Source: Streptomyces hygroscopicus subsp. hygroscopicus (GTDB lineage Bacteria > Actinomycetota > Actinomycetes > Streptomycetales > Streptomycetaceae). Taken from it: a DNA stretch of 64,000 bases. Made by a program: the position numbers and the translations under genes. The notes below the pieces were generated by a model. That model was given only the letters and a program-made list of their open reading frames with translations. It did not search any database and was not told the DNA's origin. Within the stretch, counting starts at the first letter, position 1. Each line of letters opens with the position of its first letter. The DNA is taken from NCBI RefSeq assembly GCF_030269125.1, contig NZ_BSSM01000021.1, positions 1 through 64,000 of the forward strand, written 5' to 3'. Below are positions 6,863-15,283 of this stretch, one piece after another.

Positions 6863-8122
6863 ATGACCTTCCCCGGATTCGACCGGGCCGACGGCGCCGC
6901 CCTGCTCGACGGGGTGCGACGGCGGCTCGCCGAGAGCGGGGCCGAGCCCACTCCCGCGCGGGTCGCGCAGGCACTGCGCGCGCAGGGGCGGGTGCTCGGG
7001 GACGCCGAGATCCTCGGGGTGGCCGAGCGGCTGAGATCCGAACTCGTCGGCACCGGGCCCCTGGAGCCGCTGCTCGCGGACCCCGAGGTCACCGACGTGC
7101 TGGTGTCCGCGCCGGACCGGGTCTGGGTGGACCGGGGCGGCGGACTGGAACTGACGCCGGTGACCTTCCCGGACGCGGCGGCGGTACGACGCCTCGCGCA
7201 GCGGCTGGCCGCGGTGGCCGGACGCCGGCTGGACGACGCCCGGCCGTGGGCGGACGCCCGGCTCCCCGACGGCACCCGGCTGCACGCCGTGCTGCCCCCG
7301 GTCGCCGTCGGCTGCACCTGCCTGGCCCTGCGGGTGGTACGGCCCCGGGCCTTCACCCTCGCCGAACTCGTCGCGGCCGGCACGGTGCCGCCCGGCGGCG
7401 ACCGGATCCTGCGGGCCCTGCTGGCCGCCCGGCTGTCCTTCCTGGTCAGCGGCGGCACCGGCAGCGGCAAGACGACGCTCCTCAGCGCCCTGCTGGGCCT
7501 GGCCGGCGGCGACGAGCGGATCGTGCTCGCCGAGGACTCCGCCGAGCTGAGACCCGACCATCCGCATGTCGTCCGCCTGGAGACGCGGCCCGCCAACCAG
7601 GAGGGGGCGGGGCTGGTCACCCTGGAGGACCTGGTGCGCCAGGCCCTGCGGATGCGACCGGACCGGCTGGTCGTCGGCGAGGTGCGCGGCCCCGAGGTCG
7701 TCCATCTGCTCGCCGCGCTCAACACGGGCCACGAGGGCGGCTGTTGCACGGTCCACGCCAACACCGCCGGGGACGTCCCGGCCCGCTTGGAGGCGCTGGC
7801 CACGGCCGCCGGCCTCGACCGCGCCGCCCTGCACAGCCAACTGGCCGCCGCCCTGTCCGTGGTGCTCCACCTGGTGCGGGACCGCGCAGGCCGGCGCCGG
7901 ATCGCCGAGGTGCACGTCCTGGAACGGGATGCCACGGGCCTGGTGCGGACCGTGCCCGCGCTGCGGTGGGGGGAGCGGGCGTTCGTGCCGGAGAAGGGGT
8001 GGGGACGGTTGGCGCGACTCCTCGGGGACGCGGGCGGGTTCCCGGAGGACCTCGGCCCGGGGCGTGGGCTCGATCGGCAGGGCTCGGCGGTGCGATGCGG
8101 TGGTGACGAAGGTGCGGGGTGA
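6863..8122 (+). CDS. tadA: TadA/CpaF-type secretion ATPase
   Basis: This 419-residue protein is the cytoplasmic motor ATPase of a Tad/Flp pilus-like system. It has Walker A GGTGSGKTTLL near residue 196, an Asp-box LAEDSAEL, Walker B RLVVGEVRGPE near 270 and the His-box region THEGGCCTVHANT-like near 295. The ATG at 6863 is preferred: the product then begins MTFPGFDRADG, and a GAGGGGGGCGG ribosome-binding site lies just upstream. It lies 130 bp after the CpaE-like gene and is followed almost directly by tadB. Confidence 0.9.
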   Translation: MTFPGFDRADGAALLDGVRRRLAESGAEPTPARVAQALRAQGRVLGDAEILGVAERLRSELVGTGPLEPLLADPEVTDVLVSAPDRVWVDRGGGLELTPVTFPDAAAVRRLAQRLAAVAGRRLDDARPWADARLPDGTRLHAVLPPVAVGCTCLALRVVRPRAFTLAELVAAGTVPPGGDRILRALLAARLSFLVSGGTGSGKTTLLSALLGLAGGDERIVLAEDSAELRPDHPHVVRLETRPANQEGAGLVTLEDLVRQALRMRPDRLVVGEVRGPEVVHLLAALNTGHEGGCCTVHANTAGDVPARLEALATAAGLDRAALHSQLAAALSVVLHLVRDRAGRRRIAEVHVLERDATGLVRTVPALRWGERAFVPEKGWGRLARLLGDAGGFPEDLGPGRGLDRQGSAVRCGGDEGAG

Positions 8123-8129
8123 CATCTCG

Positions 8130-8969
8130 ATGGCGGTCGTGCTGATCTGCCTCGGCACGCTCGGCCGGCTGCTGTGCGAACGGCACCACGGGGTGCGGCG
8201 CGCGCGGCTGTTGCTGGCCGGGGGCGGAGGGGCCGGCCCGACGGCCCGTGACCGGCTGACCTCGCTCTCACGGCGTTGGCGTGGCCGTCTGGGCGTCGAG
8301 TGGTGGGCGCTCGCCGCGGGGCTGCTGCTCGCGCTGCCGGGTGCCTCGGTGATTCCGGTCGCCGCGGGGGCGGCCGGGGTGCCGGTGCTGCGCCGTGTGC
8401 GGTTGGCCGGGGAGGCCAGAGGCGCCCGGGAACGGCGGGTGGACCGGGTGATCGCCCTGTGCGGGGCGCTCGCCGGTGAGGTGCGGGCCGGACGGCAGCC
8501 CGGCGAGGCGCTGCTGCGGGCGGCGCGGGACTCCGGCGGGCTCGGCGACGCGCAGGCGGCCGTGGTCGCGGCGGCCCGCTTCGGCGGGGACGTGCCCGGC
8601 GCCCTCGCCGCGGCGGCCCGGCAGCCGGGTGCCGAGGGGCTGCTCGGACTGGCCGCCTGCTGGCGGGTGGCAGTCGACCAGGGCGCGGGACTCGCGGCCG
8701 GACTGGACCGGCTGGACGGCGCCCTGCGGGCCGAGCGCGACCAACGTGCCGACCTGCGCGCCCAACTGGCGGGCGCTCGCGCCACCGCCGTCCTGCTCGC
8801 CGCGCTCCCCGTCCTCGGCCTCCTCCTCGGCGCGGCGATGGGTGCCGCCCCGCTGCGGGTCCTCCTGCACAGCGGCCCCGGCCTCGGCTGCCTGCTGATC
8901 GGCGCGGCGTTCGAGACGGCCGGGCTGTGGTGGTCGGCGCGGATCGTGCGGGCGGCGGGAGCGGGGTGA
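8130..8969 (+). CDS. tadB: TadB-like type II secretion F-domain membrane protein
   Basis: About 279 residues with hydrophobic segments near the N-terminus (MAVVLICLGTLG; WWALAAGLLLALPG), a cytoplasmic helical region carrying the GspF/TadB signature (VIALCGALAGEVRAGRQPGEAL), and two C-terminal membrane segments. TadB forms the inner-membrane platform with TadC. The ATG at 8130 is chosen because GGGGTGA lies seven bases upstream; in-frame GTG codons at 8100-8112 are alternatives and would overlap tadA. Confidence 0.8.
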   Translation: MAVVLICLGTLGRLLCERHHGVRRARLLLAGGGGAGPTARDRLTSLSRRWRGRLGVEWWALAAGLLLALPGASVIPVAAGAAGVPVLRRVRLAGEARGARERRVDRVIALCGALAGEVRAGRQPGEALLRAARDSGGLGDAQAAVVAAARFGGDVPGALAAAARQPGAEGLLGLAACWRVAVDQGAGLAAGLDRLDGALRAERDQRADLRAQLAGARATAVLLAALPVLGLLLGAAMGAAPLRVLLHSGPGLGCLLIGAAFETAGLWWSARIVRAAGAG

Positions 8970-9027
8970 GGGCGCGGGACGAGAGCGGTGGCAGGCCGGT
9001 TCGGGATGCGGAGGGAGACGTGAGGGC

Positions 9028-9807
9028 ATGAGCGGGGACGTTGTGCACAGGTTGGGGACGGCCGTGGTGGTGGCAGGGGCGCTCGGCTGGGGTGGGCGGC
9101 TGGTGCTGTCGGTCCGCGGCGGGCGCCGCGCGCGGCATCGGGCGGCCCGGCTGCTGTCGCGTCGGACGCCGGAGACCAAGCGGCCCTGGGCGGCCATGGA
9201 GGCCGTGCGGCGATGGCTGCCGCTCGTGGGGGCGGCCGGCGGGGTGTGGGTGCTGGTCGGCGGGGTGGTCGGGGCGCTGCTCGGGCTGGGCGCCGGTGCC
9301 GTGCTCTGGCGGTGGCGGGCCCGACGGACGGCCGCGGACGGGGCGGGGGCCGTCGACACGGCCGGTGCCGCGCGCCAACTGCCGCTCGCCGCCGATCTGC
9401 TGGCGGCGTGCATCGCGGCCGGCGCCGGTCCGGTGGTCGCCGCGCAGGCGGTGGGGGAGGCCCTGGGCGGCCCCGTCGGCCAGGCGCTGGCACACGGCGC
9501 GGCGGAGGTACGGCTCGGCGGCGCACCGGCGGACGCCTGGCGCCGGCTGGCCGCGCTGCCCGGCGCGGGGGGCCTGGCGCGGCTGCTGGAGCGGGCCGAC
9601 GAGTCGGGGCTGCCCGCCGCGGTCCCGGTGGCGCGCATCGCCTCGGACACCCGCGCGGAGTGGGGCCGTACGGCGACGGCACGCGCCCGGCGGGCGGCCG
9701 TACTGATCTCCGCGCCGGTGGGGCTGTGCTTCCTGCCCGCCTTCGTCGCGATCGGCGTGCTGCCGGTGGTCATCGGGCTGGCGGGCGGGGTGATGGCGGG
9801 GAGGTGA
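9028..9807 (+). CDS. tadC: TadC-like type II secretion F-domain membrane protein
   Basis: The 259-residue protein has an N-terminal membrane segment, a second hydrophobic region (WVLVGGVVGALLGLGAGAV), a central F-domain (RQLPLAADLLAACIAAGAGP), and C-terminal membrane segments. It pairs with TadB as the platform for pilin assembly. It starts 58 bp after tadB, with GGGAGACGTGAGGGC upstream. Confidence 0.8.
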   Translation: MSGDVVHRLGTAVVVAGALGWGGRLVLSVRGGRRARHRAARLLSRRTPETKRPWAAMEAVRRWLPLVGAAGGVWVLVGGVVGALLGLGAGAVLWRWRARRTAADGAGAVDTAGAARQLPLAADLLAACIAAGAGPVVAAQAVGEALGGPVGQALAHGAAEVRLGGAPADAWRRLAALPGAGGLARLLERADESGLPAAVPVARIASDTRAEWGRTATARARRAAVLISAPVGLCFLPAFVAIGVLPVVIGLAGGVMAGR

Positions 9808-9882
9808 GGGACGGCGGTGGGCGCCGGCACGACGAACTGACCGGGAATGACGAGAACAGGCAGATTTCGTATGGGAGTTGAG

Positions 9883-10083
9883 ATGAAAAGGAAGATCGTC
9901 CGAGCGGTGGCCGGGTTCCGGCGGGTGTGCCGCGGGGACACCGGAATGGTGACCTCCGAGTACGCGATGGGGATCATCGCGGCCGTCGGATTCGCCCTGC
10001 TGCTCTACGAGGTCGTCACCAGCGGCCAGGTCCGCGCGGAGCTGCAGTCCATCGTGAAGAAGGCCCTCAGTGCGCGGATGTGA
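9883..10083 (+). CDS. Small Flp pilin-like protein (DUF4244 type)
   Basis: The 66-residue protein has a basic N-terminus (MKRKIVRAVAGFRRV), then GDTGMVTSEYAMGIIAAVGFALLLYEV. That matches a class III prepilin pattern: Gly before a hydrophobic segment with a Glu at position +5. A short amphipathic tail follows. It is the likely structural subunit of the pilus. The ATG at 9883 has GGGAG five bases upstream; an upstream ATG at 9871 is a less likely start. Its stop overlaps the TadE start by 14 bases. Confidence 0.8.
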   Translation: MKRKIVRAVAGFRRVCRGDTGMVTSEYAMGIIAAVGFALLLYEVVTSGQVRAELQSIVKKALSARM

Positions 10084-10444
10084 ACGGGGCTCGGACCGCG
10101 GGTTCGTGACGGTGGAGGCGGCCGTGGTGCTGTGCGTGCTGGTGGCGTTCACGATGGCGCTGGTCTGGGGGCTGCTCATGGCGGCGGCCCAGATCCGGTG
10201 CGTGGACGCGGCCCGTGCGGGCGCGCGGGCCGCCGCCCGCCAGGACCCGCCCGCCGCGGTGCTGTCGGTGACCCGGCAGGCGGCGCCTCGCGGGGCCCGG
10301 GTGACGGTCGGGCGCGAGGGCGACCAGGTCCGGGTGACGGTGGTGGCGAGACCGCCGGTGCTCAGCGGTCTGCCGTTCGAGCTCCGCGAGGAGGCCGTGG
10401 CGTCGGCGGAGGAGACGGTCGGGGCGAAGGGGGAGGGAGCGTGA
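10070..10444 (+). CDS. TadE-family pseudopilin
   Basis: The 124-residue protein starts at GTG 10070 inside the end of the pilin gene. Residues 10-38 (DRGFVTVEAAVVLCVLVAFTM...) are the TadE N-terminal signature with a Glu after the cleavage region and a single membrane helix. The rest is a small extracytoplasmic domain rich in beta-prone sequence. It ends in a GTGA overlap with the next gene, showing translational coupling. Confidence 0.8.
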   Translation: MRGCERGSDRGFVTVEAAVVLCVLVAFTMALVWGLLMAAAQIRCVDAARAGARAAARQDPPAAVLSVTRQAAPRGARVTVGREGDQVRVTVVARPPVLSGLPFELREEAVASAEETVGAKGEGA

Positions 10445-11394
10445 GGCGGGAGTGGGGGCGGGGGAGCGGTCGGGCCCAGACCCGGAATCGGGTTCGTGCT
10501 CGGGTACGGGTGGTTCGTGCCCGGCTTCCGGCTCCGCGGGCGGCGGACCGGTACGGCTCCGACCGGGGCTCCGCCTCCGTCTGGAGTGTCGGGGCGATCG
10601 CGGTGCTCTGCGTGGTGTTCGGCGCGGTGCTGGCGCTCGGGCAGGCCGTGGCCGTCCGGCACCGGGCGGCCGGCGGCGCGGACCTGGCGGCGCTCGCGGC
10701 CGCGGACCACTGGGCCGAGGGCGGCGAGGCGGCCTGTGCTCGGGCGGGACGGCTGGCGGCGGCCCAGGGGGTACGGCTGGTGCGGTGCACGGTGGAGGGC
10801 GAGATCTCGGACGTGACCGCGGCCTCGGGGCGCGGCCCGTTCACGGCGGAGGTCCGGGCCAGAGCGGGCCCGGCGGACCCGGGGGCACCCGGCGCGCCGT
10901 CCTCGGACATGCCGCCGTCCGCCGACCCCCCGGCGGCCGCCCCCTGGACCCGCCCCTCCTCGGCGCGCACCCCCGCGATCCCATGGTCCCGCCCCGCGGT
11001 GGCCCCTGGCCCGCCGCTCCGCCCCGACCGCGCTCGGCGCGCCGGCCTCCGGTCCCGCGCCGGCACCCCCGTGCCGCCACCCGCCCCGTACCGGAACACG
11101 CCGCGCCGGCCCTCGCCCCGCACCGGCACCCGGGTATCGGCCCCCGCCCCGCGTCGGTTCCGTTCAGCACCGGCACCCGGGTGTCAGTCCTCGCCCCGCG
11201 TCGGCACCCGCCCCGCGCCGGCACCCGGGTGTCGGCACACGCCGCGTACGGCATACGCCGTGTCGGCCCGCGCCCCGCCCGCGGCCGTGCTCAGGCCCGC
11301 GGCGGCCGTCCGGGAGCCGGAGCCGTCCCTCCATCCGACCGGGAGTCCGCTCCCTCCCGCGACGGGTCGGGGGCTCCGCGCAGCAGGGCCGTGA
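10441..11394 (+). CDS. TadG/Rv3654c-like protein with aberrant repetitive tail
   Basis: The GTG at 10441 overlaps the TadE stop. After a basic leader the product has GSASVWSVGAIAVLCVVF and an Ala-rich helix (GGADLAALAAADHWA), typical of small actinobacterial Tad-locus secreted proteins (helicase/secretion neighbourhood TadE-like). The recognisable domain ends near residue 145 (about 10,875). From there the frame runs 170 residues further through a Pro/Arg/Ala-rich stretch encoded by 47-48-bp repeats and overlaps the helicase 3' end by 104 bp. Family members are normally about 130 residues, so the tail probably reflects loss of the original stop. Confidence 0.6.
   Translation: MRREWGRGSGRAQTRNRVRARVRVVRARLPAPRAADRYGSDRGSASVWSVGAIAVLCVVFGAVLALGQAVAVRHRAAGGADLAALAAADHWAEGGEAACARAGRLAAAQGVRLVRCTVEGEISDVTAASGRGPFTAEVRARAGPADPGAPGAPSSDMPPSADPPAAAPWTRPSSARTPAIPWSRPAVAPGPPLRPDRARRAGLRSRAGTPVPPPAPYRNTPRRPSPRTGTRVSAPAPRRFRSAPAPGCQSSPRVGTRPAPAPGCRHTPRTAYAVSARAPPAAVLRPAAAVREPEPSLHPTGSPLPPATGRGLRAAGP
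11124..11250. repeat. Degenerate 47-48-bp repeats
   Basis: The motif CGGCACCCGGGT recurs at 11124, 11171 and 11219, each followed by similar CGCCCCGCGTCGG-rich sequence. A shorter partial copy lies at 11202. The array lies in the extended tail of the TadG-like gene, immediately before the helicase stop. Confidence 0.6.
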
Positions 11395-13813
11395 GGAGGC
11401 GGACGGCGCCGCGCTTGTGCAGGGGGTCGTTGCCGTTGCCGCACTTGGGGGACTGGATGCAGGAGGGACAGCCGGCGTCGCACTCGCAGGAGGCGATGGC
11501 CTCGCGGGTCGCGGTGAGCCAGGCGCGGGCGGTGTGGAAGGCGCGCTCGGCGAAGCCCGCGCCGCCGGGGTGGCCGTCGTACACGAAGACCGTCGGGAGG
11601 AGGGTGTCGGGATGCAGCGGCACGGAGACGCCGCCGATGTCCCAGCGGTCGCAGGTCGCGAAGAGCGGCAGCATGCCGATGGAGGCGTGCTCGGCGGCGT
11701 GCAGGGAGCCGCCGAGGATCTCCGGGGTGATCCGGGCCTCGTCCAGCTGGTCCTCGGTGACCGTCCACCACACCGCGCGCGTGCGCAGCGTACGAGGAGG
11801 GAGGTCGAGCTTCGTCTCGCCCAGGACCTCGCCGGTGATCAGGCGCCGGCGCAGGAAGGAGACCACCTGGTTGGTGACCTCGACGGAGCCGTAGCAGAGC
11901 CGGCCCGCGCCCCAGGGGATCTCGGTGTCGGTCTCCAGGACGGAGATGGCGGTCGTGTCGCGGGCGACCGTGGAGTAGGGCGGGTCGGCCTGCTCGACCA
12001 GGGCGACCGAGTCCTCCAGGTCGAGGGAGCGCACCAGATGGGTGCGTCCCTGGTGGAGGTGGACCGCGCCCTCGTGGACGGTGGAGTGCGCGGCGGCCGC
12101 GTCGACCGTGCCGAGCAGGCGGCCCGTGCCCTCCTCCACGATCTGCACCGGGCGGCCGCCCGCGCCGCGGATGTCGGTGAGGTCGGCGGCCCGTTCCCGG
12201 CGGGTCCAGTGCCAGGCCCGGGTCCGCCGGCGCAGCAGTTTCGCGGCCTCCAGCTGCGGCAGCACGTCCGCGCAGGCGGGACCGAACAGGGCGAGGTCCT
12301 CGTCGGTCAGCGGGAGTTCCGCGGCGGCCGCGCACAGGTGCGGGGCGAGCACATAGGGGTTGTCGGGGTCGAGGACGGTCGACTCCACCGGCTGGTCGAA
12401 CAGGGCTTCGGGGTGGTGGACGAGGAAGGTGTCCAGCGGGTCGTCGCGGGCGATGAGGACCGCGAGGGCGCCCTGCCCGGCACGGCCCGCGCGGCCCGCC
12501 TGCTGCCACAGCGAGGCCCTCGTGCCCGGGTACCCGGCGATCACCACCGCGTCCAGGCCCGAGACGTCCACGCCCAGCTCCAGGGCCGTGGTCGCGGCCA
12601 GCCCGAGGAGTTCTCCGGAGTGCAGGGCGCGCTCCAGGGCACGGCGCTCCTCGGGGAGGTAACCGCCGCGGTAGGCCGCGACTCGCCGGACCAGGGAGCG
12701 GTCCACCTCGGCCAGTTTCTCCTGGGCGATCACCGAGATCAGTTCGGCGCCGCGCCGGGAGCGTACGAAGGCGACCGAGCGCACGCCCTGCACGGTCAGG
12801 TCGGTCAGCAGGTCGGCGGCCTCGGCGGTGGCGGTTCGCCGTACGGGCGCGCCCTTCTCGCCGTGCAGCTCCGTGAGCGGGGGCTCCCACAGGGCGAAGA
12901 CCAGCTCGCCGCGCGGGGAGGCGTCGTCGGCGACCTCCACCACGGGCAGGCCGGTCAGCCGGCGGGCGGCGACGGCGGGCTCGGCGGCGGTCGCGGAGGC
13001 CAGCAGGAAGACGGGCGAGGAGCCGTAGCGGGCGCAGACGCGGCGCAGCCGGCGCAGCACCTGGGCGACGTGCGAGCCGAAGACTCCCCGGTAGGTGTGG
13101 CACTCGTCGATGACGACGAACTTCAGCGACTTCAGGAAGGAGGACCAGCGCGGGTGGGAGGGCAATATCCCGCGGTGCAGCATGTCGGGGTTGGTGAGGA
13201 CGTAGTTGGCGTACTGGCGGACCCACTCGCGTTCCTCGTAGGGGGTGTCGCCGTCGTACACGGCGGGTCGGACCGCGGTGCCCAGGGGTTGTGAAAGTTC
13301 CTTCACCGATCGGCACTGGTCGGCCGCGAGCGCCTTGGTGGGGGAGAGGTACAGCGCGGTGGCCCCTCGGCCGTTCGGCGCCCCCGATCCCTCCAGAAGG
13401 GTGGACATCACGGGGACGAGATAGGCGAGGGACTTGCCGGAGGCGGTGCCGGTGGCGACGACCACCGAGTCGCCGTCCAGGGCGTGCTCGGCGGCCAGCG
13501 CCTGGTGCGCCCAGGGATGCTCGATGCCGCACTCCCGGACGGCCGCGATCACCTCGGACCGAATCCGGTCAGGCCAGACGGCATGGCGGCCCGTGCGCGG
13601 GGGCAAGTGCTCCGTATGAGTGATGCGCGCGGCCCGGCTCGGTCCGGAGGCGAGCCGGCCCAGGACAGCGCCCGGCGACGGGCGGGACCCCGGGTCCGGC
13701 ACGGGTCGATCGGATCGGTGATTCTTGGCCATCGGCACCGAGTGTGTCACTGGCGTGACGGACAATGGGGTCAAGGCGTCGTGCACGCATGCCGGTAAGT
13801 GATTGAATGCCAT
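11291..13813 (-). CDS. DEAD/DEAH-box helicase with C-terminal DUF1998 (MrfA/Hrq1-like)
   Basis: About 840 residues. Motifs in order: Q-motif region (IEHPWAHQALAAEHALDG), Walker A ATGTASGKSL, DEAH-type box VIDECHTYRG, SAT-like ASATAAEP, and helicase C motifs ending QQAGRAGRAGQG. The C-terminus has CECDAGCPSCIQSPKCGNGN, the four-cysteine metal site of DUF1998. This is the architecture of B. subtilis MrfA and yeast Hrq1, 3'-5' helicases linked to repair of crosslinks. The start is uncertain: ATG 13813 (product MAFNHLPACVHD) or ATG 13732 (MAKNHRSD). Neither has a clear ribosome-binding site. It diverges from bldG. Confidence 0.85.
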   Translation of the reverse strand: MAFNHLPACVHDALTPLSVTPVTHSVPMAKNHRSDRPVPDPGSRPSPGAVLGRLASGPSRAARITHTEHLPPRTGRHAVWPDRIRSEVIAAVRECGIEHPWAHQALAAEHALDGDSVVVATGTASGKSLAYLVPVMSTLLEGSGAPNGRGATALYLSPTKALAADQCRSVKELSQPLGTAVRPAVYDGDTPYEEREWVRQYANYVLTNPDMLHRGILPSHPRWSSFLKSLKFVVIDECHTYRGVFGSHVAQVLRRLRRVCARYGSSPVFLLASATAAEPAVAARRLTGLPVVEVADDASPRGELVFALWEPPLTELHGEKGAPVRRTATAEAADLLTDLTVQGVRSVAFVRSRRGAELISVIAQEKLAEVDRSLVRRVAAYRGGYLPEERRALERALHSGELLGLAATTALELGVDVSGLDAVVIAGYPGTRASLWQQAGRAGRAGQGALAVLIARDDPLDTFLVHHPEALFDQPVESTVLDPDNPYVLAPHLCAAAAELPLTDEDLALFGPACADVLPQLEAAKLLRRRTRAWHWTRRERAADLTDIRGAGGRPVQIVEEGTGRLLGTVDAAAAHSTVHEGAVHLHQGRTHLVRSLDLEDSVALVEQADPPYSTVARDTTAISVLETDTEIPWGAGRLCYGSVEVTNQVVSFLRRRLITGEVLGETKLDLPPRTLRTRAVWWTVTEDQLDEARITPEILGGSLHAAEHASIGMLPLFATCDRWDIGGVSVPLHPDTLLPTVFVYDGHPGGAGFAERAFHTARAWLTATREAIASCECDAGCPSCIQSPKCGNGNDPLHKRGAVRLLTALLRGAPDPSREGADSRSDGGTAPAPGRPPRA

Positions 13814-13894
13814 CGCGGCTGGCGTTGCGTCCCGAGGGCCGCAAGCCGAGGTGCCCGAGGGGCGACCGCTCGATAGCAAGGTGCTGGAGGATCC

Positions 13895-14236
13895 GTGGAC
13901 CTGTCCCTGTCGACCCGTACCGTCGGCGATCGTACGGTCGTCGAGGTCGGTGGCGAAATCGATGTATACACCGCGCCCAAGCTGCGCGAGCAGCTGGTCG
14001 AGCTGGTGAACGACGGCAATTTCCACCTCGTCGTCGACATGGAGGGCGTGGACTTCCTCGACTCCACCGGACTCGGCGTGCTGGTCGGCGGCCTGAAGCG
14101 AGTGCGCGCCCATGAGGGCTCGCTGCGCCTGGTCTGCAACCAGGAGCGCATTCTCAAGATCTTCCGCATCACCGGCCTCACCAAGGTGTTCCCGATCCAC
14201 ACCTCGGTCGAGGAAGCGGTGGCGGCCACCGACTGA
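13895..14236 (+). CDS. bldG: Anti-sigma factor antagonist BldG
   Basis: This 113-residue STAS-domain protein starts at GTG 13895 behind a GGAGG ribosome-binding site. It has the phosphorylatable serine motif MEGVDFLDSTGLGVL around residue 50-60. BldG is required for aerial growth, antibiotic production and stress sigma-factor control in Streptomyces; it counteracts anti-sigma factors of the RsbW type in a phosphorylation-dependent way. The partner anti-sigma gene lies 268 bp downstream, separated by a strong hairpin, consistent with the reported mono- and polycistronic bldG transcripts. Confidence 0.95.
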   Translation: MDLSLSTRTVGDRTVVEVGGEIDVYTAPKLREQLVELVNDGNFHLVVDMEGVDFLDSTGLGVLVGGLKRVRAHEGSLRLVCNQERILKIFRITGLTKVFPIHTSVEEAVAATD

Positions 14237-14291
14237 GCCTGCCCGGCCGGCCCGTTCGCGGGCCGGGCCCGCGGCCGACCGGCCGACTCCG

Positions 14292-14325
14292 GGCCACCGG
14301 CCGTCCTCCCGGACGGCCGGTGGCC
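14292..14325 (+). terminator. Attenuator/terminator hairpin between bldG and its anti-sigma gene
   Basis: A perfect 15-bp stem (arms 14292-14306 and 14311-14325) with a TCCC loop. There is no T-run. A second G+C-rich hairpin lies around 14241-14270. Partial termination here would yield both bldG-only and two-gene transcripts. Confidence 0.65.
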
Positions 14326-14504
14326 GGACCGCGGACCGGTGGGCCGGCGGTGGGTTCCGCCTGGTTCCGGCCGGTTCCGGCCGATCCCCGACGTCGTAGG
14401 GGTACGTGCCGGGTGTGCCCGGGTGGATCCGGGTATCGAAGTTCATGAGGGGCGGGCCCGGCGAGTCCGCCCGATCGCAGTTCCCGTAGTCGCGAGGGGG
14501 ATGC

Positions 14505-14945
14505 ATGGCCACCGTCGAACTCCGCTTCAGCGCGCTGCCGGAGCACGTCCGGACCGCCAGGCTGGTGGCGGCCGCGGTGGCGCGCAGAGCCGGAGTGGAC
14601 GAGGCGGTCCTGGACGAGGTGCGCCTCGCCGTCGGCGAGGCGTGCTCCCGTGCCGTGGGGCTCCACCAGACCAGCGGCATCGACGCGCCCGTGAAGGTGG
14701 CGCTGATCGAGGAGGAGAAGCAGTTCTCCATCGAGGTCGGCGACGAGGCCCCGCACGCGGTCCCCGCCGAGCGGGTGTCCCGGGGCGGCGCCGCCGCGGA
14801 CGCGGACGTGGAGGCCGAGGAGGACGAGATGGGCCTCGCGGTCATCAGCGGTCTCGTGGACGACGTCGAGGTCACCACCGGGGAGAACGGCGGCCTGATC
14901 CGCATGACCTGGCCCGCCACCTCCCAGGCCGTCACCGTCGGCTGA
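14505..14945 (+). CDS. RsbW-type anti-sigma factor (ATP-binding), BldG partner
   Basis: The 146-residue protein has a GHKL/HATPase fold: an LDEVRLAVGEACSRAV N-box near residue 45 and a DEMGLAVISGLVDDV glycine box near 113. Such proteins bind sigma factors and phosphorylate their antagonist. The ATG at 14505 follows CGAGGGGG. Between the two boxes lies an acidic insertion (ADADVEAEEDE). It is the ORF3/ApgA homologue described next to bldG in S. coelicolor. Confidence 0.85.
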   Translation: MATVELRFSALPEHVRTARLVAAAVARRAGVDEAVLDEVRLAVGEACSRAVGLHQTSGIDAPVKVALIEEEKQFSIEVGDEAPHAVPAERVSRGGAAADADVEAEEDEMGLAVISGLVDDVEVTTGENGGLIRMTWPATSQAVTVG

Positions 14946-14989
14946 CGCCGCGCCCGTCGGCCGAGGCCGTCTCCCGAAGAACACGAACA

Positions 14990-15026
14990 CACGATCAGGG
15001 CCCTGCCGAGCAGGGCCCTGATCGTG
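14990..15026 (+). terminator. Intrinsic terminator after the bldG operon
   Basis: A perfect 16-bp stem (arms 14990-15005 and 15011-15026) with loop CCGAG, followed by TTTC. It starts 44 bp past the anti-sigma stop codon. Confidence 0.85.
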
Positions 15027-15214
15027 TTTCGGGCAGATCGTTTCCGATGCCCCGGAAGACGTCCCCGGAATTCGTGAAGGAATTCACGATCAATAGCCGT
15101 ATCATTCGATCAAGATTCAATGGGACCGCCGGTGTCCGTCAATGCTTTTGAGGCGTTACCTCTTTTGGGGTTGCTCATCGGAGCGTGCGGGCCAATTCTG
15201 TTTACGGTGCTCTT

Positions 15215-15241
15215 TTGACATCACTCGGGGGTACCTACAAT
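15215..15241 (+). promoter_or_regulatory. Candidate hppA promoter
   Basis: Hexamers TTGACA and TACAAT match consensus well, but the 15-bp spacer is shorter than the usual 17. The predicted start is about 35 bp upstream of the ATG, consistent with a short leader carrying the AAGGAGGA ribosome-binding site. Confidence 0.4.
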
Positions 15242-15283
15242 CCGTCCACATCTTGAGCTCAGCCCAAGCGTCAAGGAGGACGA

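Larger units (their letters stand above)
14946..15283. other. Intergenic region with hppA promoter
   Basis: Apart from the terminator at 14990-15026, this region is AT-richer than the genome and holds no gene. A small hairpin (TCGTGAA/TTCACGA, 15072-15089) and a candidate promoter (TTGACA 15215-15220, TACAAT 15236-15241, 15-bp spacer) precede hppA. Confidence 0.55.

Noticed and set aside
5404..10710. A 1,768-codon open frame on the minus strand across the pilus operon
   Set aside because: It mirrors the plus-strand operon, which has coupled starts, ribosome-binding sites and clear Tad domains. Long antisense frames are normal at this G+C content, and its product is low-complexity Arg/Pro/Ala.
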